From positions 20,360 through 84,359 of the forward strand of contig CAZUHP010000010.1 in assembly GCA_964620595.1 (NCBI GenBank): DNA of 64,000 bases. The letters are read 5' to 3'. Within the stretch, counting starts at the first letter, position 1, and each line of letters starts with the position of its first letter. Shown one piece after another: positions 9,342 through 16,849 of this stretch. The DNA comes from Desulfocarbo sp964620595 (GTDB taxonomy: Bacteria; Desulfobacterota; Desulfarculia; Desulfarculales; Desulfarculaceae). The position numbers and the translations under genes were made by a program. The notes below the pieces were generated by a model. It was given only the letters and a program-made list of their open reading frames with translations. It did not search any database and was not told the origin of the DNA.

Positions 9342-9844
9342 CAACCCCCTCCCCGGGACAAGAGGCGCAGGCGCGGCAGGGCGGCCTGCACCGCGCGGAC
9401 GACCAGGGACAGCCCGCCCACCGGAATGGCCAGGGTGTACCAGAACTGGGGGATGTCCAGGGCCTGCGAGCGGGTGTCCATGATTATCTCGTCGCTCAGG
9501 TGATACCGCAGGCACAGGTAGATCACCGCGCCCATGGTGGCCACCACCAGAAGCAGCGAGAACAACTCCAAGGCCCACTGCGCCCGGCCGGGCAGGCGCT
9601 CGCGCAGGAAGGTCAGCCCCAGGTGCGCCCCCCGCTTGAAGCCCACCGCCGCGCCCAGGAGGGTGATCCACACCATCATGGCCACCAGCAGCTCCTCGGT
9701 GTAGGCCAGGGAAAAACCCAGGTAGCGGGTGATCACGTTGGCAAAACCCAGCAGGGCCATGAAGGCCATGAGCCCCACGCAGGCCACTTCCTCCAGGTTG
9801 TCCAGGAACCAGGGCCAGCCCTTCTTGCCGCTGTGCATGGTCAT
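9341..9844 (-). CDS. dctQ: TRAP transporter small permease subunit DctQ
   Basis: A 167-residue protein with four hydrophobic helices, the size and pattern of DctQ. The family segment ANVITRYLGFSLAYTEELLV is present near residues 41-60. It forms the membrane complex with DctM and receives ligand from DctP. It begins 76 bases after the dctP stop and overlaps dctM by one base. Confidence 0.9.
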   Translation of the reverse strand: MTMHSGKKGWPWFLDNLEEVACVGLMAFMALLGFANVITRYLGFSLAYTEELLVAMMVWITLLGAAVGFKRGAHLGLTFLRERLPGRAQWALELFSLLLVVATMGAVIYLCLRYHLSDEIIMDTRSQALDIPQFWYTLAIPVGGLSLVVRAVQAALPRLRLLSRGGG

Positions 9845-9920
9845 GCTCCCTCTTGCCGGCGCCGGAAAGAGGCGGGGCGGCGGATGTCGCGCCCGCCGCC
9901 CCGCCTGGCTCGAGCCGGTC

Positions 9921-10943
9921 CTAGCGGCGGCTGGCCTCCACCTCGGATATGGCCATCTTCACCAGGTCCTCGCCGATCTTGGGGGTCCACTTGTCCCACA
10001 CCGGCTTGACCTTGGCCCGGAAGACCTTGAGCTCCTGCGGCGAAAGCTCCACCACCTCCATATGGTGGTCGCGCAGCGTCTTGAGGGCGCTCATCTCGCC
10101 GGTGAGCCCCTTGCGGGCCACGCCTATCTCCCAATCACCCACCTGTTTGGCCACCCGGCGCAGGATGTCCTGGTCCTCCTTGGAGAAGGCGGCCCAGGCC
10201 CGCTTGTTGACCCCGATGATCAGGGGGTCGATGGTGTAGTGCCAGATGGTTATGTACTTGTGGTACTGCCATATCTTGTAAGGGATGATGACCACGTTGA
10301 CCGGGTTCTCCTGGCCGTCCACGGTCCCCTGCTGGAAGGCGGTGAGCGCGTCGCCCCAGTTCATGAGCACCGGGTTGGCGCCCAGGGCGGCAAAGGTGTC
10401 CTTGAAGATGGGAGAACCCACCGCCCGTATCTTGAGCCCCTCGAGGTCGGCCGGCTTTCTGATGGGGCGCACCCGGTTGGTTATCTCGCGGAAGCCGTTC
10501 TCGCCCCAGCCCAGGCAGACCACCCCCGCCTTCTCGATGCGGTCCAGGAGTATGCGGCCGGTCTCGCCGTACTTCACCGCGTCCAGGGCCTTGTAGTCTG
10601 GAAACAGAAACGGCAGGGAGAACAGGTTCAGCCCGTGCATCTGGGGCGACCAGTTGATGGTGGAGCCCACCGCGAAGTCGGCCACGCCCTGGCGGAGCAA
10701 CATGAACTCGTTGGTCTGCTTGCCGGCAAAGAGCTTGCCCGCAAAGTAGCACTTGATATTGATGCGCCCCTGGGTGGCTTTTCTCACCTCGTCGGCAAAG
10801 CGCTGGCCCAACTGGCCCCAGGGCGAGTTGGGGCCCACCACGATGGAGAGCTTGTACTGCTTCTTGTAGCCCGCGCCCAGGGCGGGTGCGGCCAGGGCCA
10901 GCACCGTCAGCGCGGTCAAAAGGATCAACCCTACCCTTTTCAT
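9921..10943 (-). CDS. dctP: TRAP transporter solute-binding protein DctP
   Basis: A 340-residue periplasmic binding protein of the DctP family. The signal peptide covers residues 1-23 (ending APALGAG). Typical blocks are GPNSPWGQLGQRFADEV, LEGLKIRAVGSPIFKDTFAA and the organic-acid site region DGQENPVNVVI. An AAGGAG ribosome site lies about ten bases before the ATG. Most relatives bind C4-dicarboxylates or other organic acids through a conserved Arg; the R in KIRAVGSP is the candidate. The exact ligand is unknown. Confidence 0.92.
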   Translation of the reverse strand: MKRVGLILLTALTVLALAAPALGAGYKKQYKLSIVVGPNSPWGQLGQRFADEVRKATQGRINIKCYFAGKLFAGKQTNEFMLLRQGVADFAVGSTINWSPQMHGLNLFSLPFLFPDYKALDAVKYGETGRILLDRIEKAGVVCLGWGENGFREITNRVRPIRKPADLEGLKIRAVGSPIFKDTFAALGANPVLMNWGDALTAFQQGTVDGQENPVNVVIIPYKIWQYHKYITIWHYTIDPLIIGVNKRAWAAFSKEDQDILRRVAKQVGDWEIGVARKGLTGEMSALKTLRDHHMEVVELSPQELKVFRAKVKPVWDKWTPKIGEDLVKMAISEVEASRR

Positions 10944-11125
10944 GCTGTGCTTTCTCCTTGGGGTTCGGGGCCAGGCTCCAGGACCGGGTACAGGGCGCCC
11001 CGGCCTGGGGTCCGGCCGTGGTCAGGGACGGGTGGCGCAAGGCAAGGCCCGCGTTTACCGGGCCATAGCAACACAGCCGGGCCGGCAAGTCAACCCCGGG
11101 CCAGGGCCTGGCGGCCGGCAAGGGC

Positions 11126-11154
11126 TCGACTTACGCCCCGGCTTCCGGCATTAT
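11126..11154 (+). promoter_or_regulatory. Candidate sigma-70 promoter for kdsA
   Basis: TCGACT (11126-11131) and CATTAT (11149-11154) are separated by 17 bases, about 50 bases before the kdsA start. Each hexamer matches the consensus at four of six positions. It lies in the 260-base divergent gap between dctP and kdsA. No other pair in the gap fits as well. Confidence 0.45.
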
Positions 11155-11203
11155 TAGGGGCGCAGGCGCCGCACCCCTTCACTGCTTACCGGAGGCTAGC
11201 ATC

Positions 11204-12037
11204 ATGGGCCAGCCAGCCCCAGAGGTCACCATCGCCGGCCAGCCCTTTGGCCGCCAGCGCTTGTTCGCCATCTGTGGCCCCTGTGTCATCGAAAGCCCGG
11301 ACTTGGCCCTGGAGGTGGCGGAGCATCTGGCCGGCATCAGCCAGCGGCTGGATATTCCCCTCATCTTCAAGGCCAGCTTCGACAAGGCCAACCGCACCAG
11401 CATCGAGAGCTTCCGGGGCCCTGGCCTGGAGGAGGGCCTCAAGGTGCTGGCCCGGGTGAAGGAAGCCACCGGCCTGCCGGTGATCAGCGACGTGCACTGG
11501 CCGGAGCAGGCCGCGGCCGCGGCCGAGGTGCTGGACGTGTTGCAGGTGCCGGCCTTCCTCTGCCGCCAGACAGACCTGCTCCTGGCCGTGGGCCGCACCG
11601 GTAAGGTGGTGAACATCAAGAAAGGCCAGTTCGTGGCGCCCCACGACATGGGGCCGGTGGTGGCCAAGGTCCGCGCCACGGGCAACAACAAGGTGTGGCT
11701 CACCGAGCGCGGCTCCTCCTTTGGCTACAACAACCTGGTGGTGGACATGCGCTCCATGGCGGTGATGGCCGACACCGGTTGCCCGGTGGTCTTCGACGCC
11801 ACCCACAGCGTACAGCTCCCCGGCGGGCTGGGCGCGGCCAGCGGCGGCGAGCGCCGCTTCGTGCCCACCCTGGCCAAGGCGGCGGTGGCGGCCGGGGCCC
11901 ACGGCGTATTCATGGAGGTGCATCCCCGGCCGGACCAGGCCCTGTGCGACGGGCCCAACTCCTGGCCTCTCCAAAAGACCGAGGCCCTCCTGGCCAGCCT
12001 GCTCCGCATCCACCAGGCCGCGCGGGAGGGGGCCTAG
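11204..12037 (+). CDS. kdsA: 3-deoxy-8-phosphooctulonate (Kdo-8-phosphate) synthase
   Basis: A 277-residue TIM-barrel enzyme that condenses phosphoenolpyruvate with arabinose 5-phosphate to make Kdo-8-P, the first committed step of the lipopolysaccharide inner-core sugar. Motifs: ICGPCVIES near residues 23-31, FKASFDKANRTS, KKGQFVAP and DATHSVQLPGG. The Cys at residue 27, where class I enzymes have Asn, together with the His, Glu (FMEVH) and Asp (LCDG) ligands, marks the metal-dependent class II form. kdsC follows two bases after the stop. Confidence 0.95.
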   Translation: MGQPAPEVTIAGQPFGRQRLFAICGPCVIESPDLALEVAEHLAGISQRLDIPLIFKASFDKANRTSIESFRGPGLEEGLKVLARVKEATGLPVISDVHWPEQAAAAAEVLDVLQVPAFLCRQTDLLLAVGRTGKVVNIKKGQFVAPHDMGPVVAKVRATGNNKVWLTERGSSFGYNNLVVDMRSMAVMADTGCPVVFDATHSVQLPGGLGAASGGERRFVPTLAKAAVAAGAHGVFMEVHPRPDQALCDGPNSWPLQKTEALLASLLRIHQAAREGA

Positions 12038-12039
12038 TC

Positions 12040-12573
12040 ATGGCTGCCCCGGAACCCACCCTCGCCGCCCGGGCGGCGCGCATCAAGCTGCTGGTGCTGG
12101 ACATCGACGGGGTGATGACCGACGGCCGCGTGGTCTACGACGCGGACGGCCGCGAGATAAAGTTCTTCGACGTGCAGGACGGCCACGGCCTCAAGCTCTT
12201 GCAGCGGGCCGGGGTGAAGGTGGTGCTGCTCTCGGGCCGGGAGTCCCGGGTCAACCGCCTGCGCGCCCAGGAGCTGGGCATAGAAGAGCTGCACGAGCAC
12301 TGCACCGTGAAGCTGCCCGTGTTCCAGGAGATATTGGCCTCCCACGGGCTGGCGCCCGAGGAGGCGGCCTACATGGGCGACGACCTCATAGACCTGCCGC
12401 CCATGCGGGCGGCCGGCCTGGCCCTGGCCCCGGCCAACGCGGTGCCCGAGGTGAAGGCCGCGGCCCACTGGGTGGCGCCCCGGCCCGGCGGCGGCGGGGC
12501 GGTGCGCCTGGCCTGCGAGCTGCTCCTGAAGAGTTCCGGCGCCTGGCAAGAGGTGACGCGGCGCTATTTCTGA
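12040..12573 (+). CDS. kdsC: Kdo-8-phosphate phosphatase (HAD family)
   Basis: A 177-residue HAD-superfamily phosphatase of the small cap-less KdsC type. It removes phosphate from Kdo-8-P made by the preceding gene. HAD motif I is LVLDIDGVMTDG near residues 18-29; motif II/III elements are LLSGRES and YMGDDLIDLPPM. The ATG at 12040 follows the kdsA stop by two bases, so the frame extension upstream is a kdsA shadow. Together the two genes supply Kdo for outer-membrane lipid A core. Confidence 0.94.
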   Translation: MAAPEPTLAARAARIKLLVLDIDGVMTDGRVVYDADGREIKFFDVQDGHGLKLLQRAGVKVVLLSGRESRVNRLRAQELGIEELHEHCTVKLPVFQEILASHGLAPEEAAYMGDDLIDLPPMRAAGLALAPANAVPEVKAAAHWVAPRPGGGGAVRLACELLLKSSGAWQEVTRRYF

Positions 12574-12604
12574 GGCCTGCCCCTTTTCCAAGGAGAAACG
12601 TCCC

Positions 12605-13210
12605 ATGAAAAGATGGCTGTGGCTTCCTTTGCTGCTGGTGGCGCTGGCCGCCGGCGGCTGCGCCACCTCCCAGATGCGGGAGGCCTACAAGAACCACCAG
12701 TACCAGGGCGGACCGATCCGGAGCCTGCTGGTGGTGGGCGTGGCCCAGAAGTACGAAATCCGCAAGGCCTTCGAGCTGCTGTTCAGCCGGGAGCTGGCCA
12801 AGGCCGGGTTCAAGGCCATACCCAGCTACAAGGCCCTGCCCCCGGGACGCAAGCCGGACGCCCGGCTCATCAAGGACACCGCCGCGCGGCTAAAGCTGCA
12901 GGCGGTGATGGTGGTGCACTACCGGGGAGTGGAACGGAGGGACGAGACCCCAAAGAGCCTGCCTCCTGGCCCGGACTACTCAGCCTTGCCCCGCTATTAT
13001 CCCAGCGTGTACCATTACGTGAACCGGCCCGGGTACAACAAGCAGCAGACCTTCGTGCAACTGGAATGCAACCTGTACGAAACCAGTAGCCAGCAACTCA
13101 TCTGGAGCGGGCATTCCGAGATCCTGAACCCGAAGAACCTCAACCAGCTCACCCAAGAGCTGGCCGCCCAGGTGACGGCCCAGCTCGAAAAGGACGGCCT
13201 GGCCCCCTGA
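12605..13210 (+). CDS. Outer-membrane-type lipoprotein of unknown function
   Basis: A 201-residue protein with a lipoprotein signal: basic N-terminus, hydrophobic core and lipobox AAGGC with the acylated Cys near residue 19. The body has an alpha/beta pattern (SLLVVGVAQKYEIRKAFELLF, then LKLQAVMVVHYRGVE). It recalls the DUF4136/TPM-like lipoproteins that sit on the envelope, but I cannot assign a family firmly. It lies 31 bases after kdsC and has an AAGGAGA ribosome site, so it probably belongs to the Kdo operon. Confidence 0.75.
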   Translation: MKRWLWLPLLLVALAAGGCATSQMREAYKNHQYQGGPIRSLLVVGVAQKYEIRKAFELLFSRELAKAGFKAIPSYKALPPGRKPDARLIKDTAARLKLQAVMVVHYRGVERRDETPKSLPPGPDYSALPRYYPSVYHYVNRPGYNKQQTFVQLECNLYETSSQQLIWSGHSEILNPKNLNQLTQELAAQVTAQLEKDGLAP

Positions 13211-13262
13211 CCCCCGGCAGGCCCGGCGCACGGGAGCCCCAGCACACAACGTCAGGCATGGC

Positions 13263-13643
13263 ATGCCCAAGGCAAAACAGGACATAGACCACAACGCCAT
13301 GGCCGTGGGCCCCACCCGGGGCCAGAAGCAGGTCAAGGGCCGGCTGTGGGTGGAAAAAGACGGCCGCACCTATCTTTCCTGGGGCAGGGTCATCCTGCTC
13401 CAGCGCATCGAGGAGCACGGCTCGGTGTCCGCGGCGGCCAAGTCCATGAACATGAGCTTTGCCCATGCCTGGAAGCTGGTGGAGGAGATGAACGCGCTCT
13501 CTGACCAGCCCCTGGTCCAGAAAAAGGCCGGTGGCCCCGGCGGCGGCGGGGCCTGGCTCACCCCGGAGGGCAAGAAGGCGGTGACCGACTTCTGGGCCCT
13601 GGTGGACCGCTTCCAGAAGTGGATCAGCCACCAGAAGCCTTGA
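13263..13643 (+). CDS. ModE-type winged-helix regulator (DNA-binding domain only)
   Basis: A 126-residue protein consisting mainly of a ModE/LysR-type winged helix: LLQRIEEHGSVSAAAKSM, then the recognition helix FAHAWKLVEEMN, and a wing GGPGGGGAWLTPEGKKA. E. coli ModE has two further Mop domains that bind molybdate; they are absent here, as in many short ModE homologues of anaerobes. It lies 0.9 kb upstream of modABC, which carries two ModE-like boxes, so it is the likely regulator of that operon. How it would sense the oxyanion is unclear. Confidence 0.8.
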   Translation: MPKAKQDIDHNAMAVGPTRGQKQVKGRLWVEKDGRTYLSWGRVILLQRIEEHGSVSAAAKSMNMSFAHAWKLVEEMNALSDQPLVQKKAGGPGGGGAWLTPEGKKAVTDFWALVDRFQKWISHQKP

Positions 13644-13715
13644 GGCGTTTCCTGGGAAAGCCCCCTGGGCGCCGAGCAAGCGCAGGGCCTGGCTGAGCGC
13701 CGCTGACTGCCCCAC

Positions 13716-13748
13716 AAAAAAATGGCGCCCTGGCAAAAGCCAGGGCGC
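13716..13748 (-). terminator. Rho-independent terminator of the small secreted-protein gene
   Basis: On the minus strand a perfect 10-bp stem, GCGCCCTGGC with loop TTTT, is followed by CA and seven T residues. It lies 15 bases beyond the stop codon of the gene at 13763-14134. The T-run is on one side only, so it acts on minus-strand transcripts. Confidence 0.9.
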
Positions 13749-13762
13749 TGGTTCATGGCCGC

Positions 13763-14134
13763 CTATCTTGCCCGGGTGAAATGGGCCACCAGGTGTGCGC
13801 CCTTGCTGCAAAAATGGCGATAGGGCTCGGTGCCGGCGAAGTTGCCGTCGGCGGTCCAGAGGCTGAACTCCCAGCCCGCCGCCGGAGTGGCCTTGCAGGC
13901 AAGGGGCTGGCCCACCCGGCACCAGGCATGCTGGCAGCCGGCCGCGGTACTGCACGGGCCGCACCGGGCTACGCCCATGCCTTCGGTGCCCAGCTTGAAG
14001 CGCACCACGATCACGTAGCCGCCGCCCTTTACCATCTCCTTTTTCTGGTCCGGGTCTCCCCCGGCCCAAGCCTCCCGCGGCAGGGCCAAGGCCAAAAGCA
14101 ACACCACCCACATCACCAAACTGCCTACTCTCAT
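13763..14134 (-). CDS. Small cysteine-rich secreted protein
   Basis: A 123-residue protein with a signal peptide (residues 1-25, ending EAWAG). The mature part has six cysteines (RCGPC, GCQHAWC, ACKA, HFCSK), consistent with disulfides in the periplasm or outside. Its C-terminal half, CKATPAAGWEFSLWTADGNF and then HLVAHF, follows the pattern of a single divergent InlB B-repeat (T-A-x-P-A-x-G-x-x-F-x-x-W), a beta fold common in secreted proteins. A GGGGGGATTAGG region precedes the ATG and a strong terminator follows, so it is monocistronic. Function is unknown. Confidence 0.7.
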   Translation of the reverse strand: MRVGSLVMWVVLLLALALPREAWAGGDPDQKKEMVKGGGYVIVVRFKLGTEGMGVARCGPCSTAAGCQHAWCRVGQPLACKATPAAGWEFSLWTADGNFAGTEPYRHFCSKGAHLVAHFTRAR

Positions 14135-14430
14135 CCTAATCCCCCCAAGTCAAACGCGAACAGGCTGTGCCTGCCCTGGTGCAGTACGGCGACGGTAAAG
14201 ACTTAGCCTCCGGCCTGGCAGATCGCCAGAGGGACTGGCTAGGCAGAGTCCTGGCCAGCCTTCCGGCCGGCCGCAATCCTCCACTGGTCCTGTATATGAT
14301 TCCCCCCCAGGTCACTCGCAGACCGCCTTTGCCCGTAAAAGAATGGGCATGAAATGCTCTTACATGATAGCACAAGCGACCGGGGCGGGAGACGGCGGAG
14401 CCGGGCGCAGGAGGACCGACATCGCTTTTC

Positions 14431-14459
14431 TTGCGGCGCTATATTTTTTGATATATAAT
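14431..14459 (+). promoter_or_regulatory. Promoter of modABC
   Basis: TTGCGG (14431-14436) and a perfect TATAAT (14454-14459) are separated by 17 bases. The first ModE-like box fills the spacer and the -10 element, so a bound repressor would block RNA polymerase. The predicted transcript starts near 14466, giving a leader of about 94 bases. Confidence 0.8.
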
Positions 14460-14460
14460 G
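14437..14460 (+). promoter_or_regulatory. ModE-like operator 1
   Basis: CGCTATATT, six bases, TATATAATG. The E. coli ModE consensus is CGNTATATA-N6-TATATAACG, so spacing is identical and only the last base of the left half and one base of the right half differ. It overlaps the modA promoter spacer and -10. Confidence 0.75.
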
Positions 14461-14496
14461 CTATCACCCTTGGGCGCCTGCGGGCGCGTTTTTCAA

Positions 14497-14532
14497 GGCA
14501 GGCGATATATTTAGATAACAATATCGCCTGCC
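14497..14532 (+). promoter_or_regulatory. ModE-like operator 2 / perfect inverted repeat in modA leader
   Basis: GGCAGGCGATAT (14497-14508) and its exact reverse complement ATATCGCCTGCC (14521-14532) flank 12 bases. The core CGATATATT-N6-ACAATATCG resembles a ModE box. It lies about 30 bases downstream of the predicted transcript start, 66 bases from box 1. In RNA the 12-bp arms could also form a hairpin. Confidence 0.65.
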
Positions 14533-14559
14533 TCATGCCTGGCTGGGGAGGACGATCAC

Positions 14560-15342
14560 ATGCGGCCGAGAGTCACGGGCTGGTTGCTGCTGTTGGGGGC
14601 CTTATTGATCCTGGGGGGGGCGGCCCACACCGCCCGGGCGGGCGAGCCCCGCCTGCTGGTGTTCGCCGCCGCCTCCACCACCAACGCCCTGAGCGAGCTG
14701 GGGGAGCTGTTCGCCAAGGCCAGGGGGGTCAAGGTGCTGAATTCATTTGCCTCGTCCTCCACCCTCGCCAAGCAGATAGCCCGGGGCGCCCCGGCCCAGG
14801 TGTATGTATCGGCCAACCTCAAGTGGATGGACTACCTGGAAAAGAAGGGCCTTCTGGTCCCGGGCAGCCGGGTGAACATCGCGGGAAACCGGCTGGTGCT
14901 CATCGCCCCGGCCCAAAGCCCCCTGGGCCCGCTGAAGCTGGGTCCGGGGGTGGACCTGGCCGGGCTGCTGGGCGGGGGGCGCCTGGCCCTGGGCGACCCC
15001 AGCCACGTGCCGGCCGGCATGTATGCCCAAAAGGCCCTGCAAGCCCTGGGCGTGTGGGACAAGTTGCGCGGGCGGCTGGCGGCGGCGGCCAACGTGCGCC
15101 TGGCCCTGGCCATGGTGGAGCGGGGCGAGGCACCCCTGGGCGTGGTCTATGCCACTGACGCGGCCATCAGCCGCAAGGTGAAGGTGGTGGGCCGCTTCCC
15201 GGCCGGCTCGCACCCGCCCATCGTGTACCCGGCCGCCCTGGTGGCGGGCCAGGCGGGGCCGGCCGGCCGGGACTTCCTGGAGTTCCTGCGCTCGCCCCAG
15301 GCGGCGGCCGTGTTCCGCAAATACGGGTTCGAGCCCAAATGA
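14560..15342 (+). CDS. modA: Molybdate ABC transporter substrate-binding protein
   Basis: A 260-residue periplasmic oxyanion-binding protein. The signal peptide covers residues 1-27 (ending HTARAG). The mature start LLVFAAASTTNALSELGELF holds the first oxyanion-binding serine/threonine loop, FASSSTLAKQI near residue 65 the second, and VYATDAAIS the Tyr/Asp region. A GGGGAGG ribosome site lies nine bases before the ATG. Homologues bind molybdate or tungstate; the sequence does not separate them. The stop overlaps modB (ATGA). Controlled by the promoter and ModE-like boxes just upstream. Confidence 0.94.
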   Translation: MRPRVTGWLLLLGALLILGGAAHTARAGEPRLLVFAAASTTNALSELGELFAKARGVKVLNSFASSSTLAKQIARGAPAQVYVSANLKWMDYLEKKGLLVPGSRVNIAGNRLVLIAPAQSPLGPLKLGPGVDLAGLLGGGRLALGDPSHVPAGMYAQKALQALGVWDKLRGRLAAAANVRLALAMVERGEAPLGVVYATDAAISRKVKVVGRFPAGSHPPIVYPAALVAGQAGPAGRDFLEFLRSPQAAAVFRKYGFEPK

Positions 15343-16040
15343 TGGAGCTGCTCAGCCTGAGTCCCCTGGAGCGGGAAGCGGTGCGGCTCAGCCTGGAGGT
15401 TGCCGGCTGGGCGGTGTTCGGCAGCCTGCCCCTGGGCATCGCGGTGGCCTGGCTCCTGTCGCGGGTGGAGTTCCCCGGCAAGATCGTGCTCACCGGCCTG
15501 CTGCACCTGCCCCTGGTGCTGCCGCCGGTGGTCACCGGCTACCTGCTGCTGGTGCTCCTGGGCCGCCGGGGAGTCCTGGGGGCCTGGCTCTACGATCGGC
15601 TGGGGATAAGCCTGGCCTTCAACTGGAAGGGTGCCGCCCTGGCCGCGGCGGTGATGTCCTTTCCCCTTCTGGTGCGTGCCATCCGCCTGTCCCTGGAGAG
15701 CATGGACCGCGGCCTGGAGCAGGCGGCCCGCACCCTGGGCGCCGGGCCCTGGCGGGTGTTCGCCACCGTGACCCTGCCCCTGATCATGCCGGGCATCCTG
15801 GCCGGCATGGTGCTGGCCTTTGCCCGCAGCCTGGGCGAGTTCGGGGCCACCATAACCTTCGTGTCCAACATCCCGGGCGAAACCCGCACCCTGCCCCTGG
15901 CCCTGTATTCGCTGGTGCAGACGCCGGGGGGCGAGGCCGGGGCCCTCAGGCTGTGCGGGCTGGCCATAGCCATCTCGCTGGCCGCCTTGGTGCTGTCGGA
16001 GCTTTTCTCGCGCCGCCTGGCCGCGCGGCTGAGAGGATAG
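15339..16040 (+). CDS. modB: Molybdate ABC transporter permease
   Basis: A 233-residue inner-membrane permease with five to six helices. The ABC-coupling (EAA) loop reads EQAARTLGAGPWRVFATVTL near residues 126-145, followed by the ModB hallmark RSLGEFGATITFVSN. It overlaps modA by four bases and is followed by modC three bases later. It forms a homodimer through which oxyanion enters the cytoplasm. Confidence 0.94.
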   Translation: MMELLSLSPLEREAVRLSLEVAGWAVFGSLPLGIAVAWLLSRVEFPGKIVLTGLLHLPLVLPPVVTGYLLLVLLGRRGVLGAWLYDRLGISLAFNWKGAALAAAVMSFPLLVRAIRLSLESMDRGLEQAARTLGAGPWRVFATVTLPLIMPGILAGMVLAFARSLGEFGATITFVSNIPGETRTLPLALYSLVQTPGGEAGALRLCGLAIAISLAALVLSELFSRRLAARLRG

Positions 16041-16043
16041 GCC

Positions 16044-16772
16044 ATGTTGCAGGTGCGGGTGAAAAAGCGCCTCAAGTCGTTCAACCTGGACATCCGTTTC
16101 CAAGCCCAGGCCGGCGCCATCACCGCGCTATTCGGCCCCTCGGGCGCGGGCAAGACCTCGGTGGTCAGCATGATCGCCGGCCTGCTCAGGCCGGACCAGG
16201 GCGTCATCAGGCTGGGCGGGGAGACGCTCTTCGACTCGGGGCGGGGCCTGAACCTGCCGCCGGAGAAGCGGCGCATAGGCTATGTCTTCCAGGAAGGCCG
16301 GCTGTTCCCCCACCTCAGCGTGAGGGGCAACCTCTGCTATGGATTGAGATCAGGGGATCGGAACCAGCGCCGCCAGCGGCTGGAGCAGGTGGTGGAGTTG
16401 ATGGGCATCGGCCACCTGCTCTCCCGGCGGCCGGCCACCCTTTCGGGCGGGGAGAAGCAACGGGTGGCCGTGGGCCGGGCCCTTCTGACCAGCCCGCGCC
16501 TGCTCCTAATGGACGAGCCCCTGGCCTCCCTGGACCGCGCCCGCAAGGAGGAGGTCATCCCCTTTCTGGCCCGCCTGCCCCGGGAGCTGGCAATGCCCTT
16601 CATCTACGTGAGCCACTCCACCTGGGAGCTGCGCCAACTGGGCTGCCTGGTCATCCCGATCGTGGAGGGACGCATAGAGCAGGGCCCATCCGCCGGGCAA
16701 CCTGCCGCCCCCGGACGGCTCCCCAGCAGGGGCCGCCCCGCCACCCCGGCCCGGACATCCGCCGCGAGCTAG
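16044..16772 (+). CDS. modC: Molybdate ABC transporter ATPase, short form without Mop domain
   Basis: A 242-residue ABC ATPase with Walker A GPSGAGKTS near residues 32-40, signature LSGGEKQRVAV and Walker B LLMDEPLASLD. Typical ModC is about 350 residues and ends in a Mop/TOBE domain that binds molybdate and inhibits transport. Here the protein stops soon after the H-loop (YVSHSTWELR) with a Pro/Ala/Arg-rich tail, so that feedback domain is missing. The loss could be native or a recent frameshift in the tail. It is the last gene of the operon. Confidence 0.9.
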   Translation: MLQVRVKKRLKSFNLDIRFQAQAGAITALFGPSGAGKTSVVSMIAGLLRPDQGVIRLGGETLFDSGRGLNLPPEKRRIGYVFQEGRLFPHLSVRGNLCYGLRSGDRNQRRQRLEQVVELMGIGHLLSRRPATLSGGEKQRVAVGRALLTSPRLLLMDEPLASLDRARKEEVIPFLARLPRELAMPFIYVSHSTWELRQLGCLVIPIVEGRIEQGPSAGQPAAPGRLPSRGRPATPARTSAAS

Positions 16773-16849
16773 GGTGCGCGCGGGAAGACATCTTCCGCCC
16801 TCGCTCCCGCCGTCCCATAGCCCCCCGTTGCCCCCCGCCGGTGGCCCGG

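Larger units (their letters stand above)
14135..14559. other. Divergent regulatory region upstream of modA
   Basis: This 425-base gap separates the minus-strand secreted-protein gene from modA. The half nearest modA holds a promoter and two ModE-like boxes (listed separately). The other half (14135-14430) shows no ORF I would defend and no clear repeat; it must carry the promoter of the minus-strand gene. Confidence 0.6.

Noticed and set aside
16782..16800. Hairpin GGAAGA-CA-TCTTCC between modC and the sigma-54 regulator gene as terminator
   Set aside because: The stem is good but no T-run follows on either strand, so I did not list it as a terminator.
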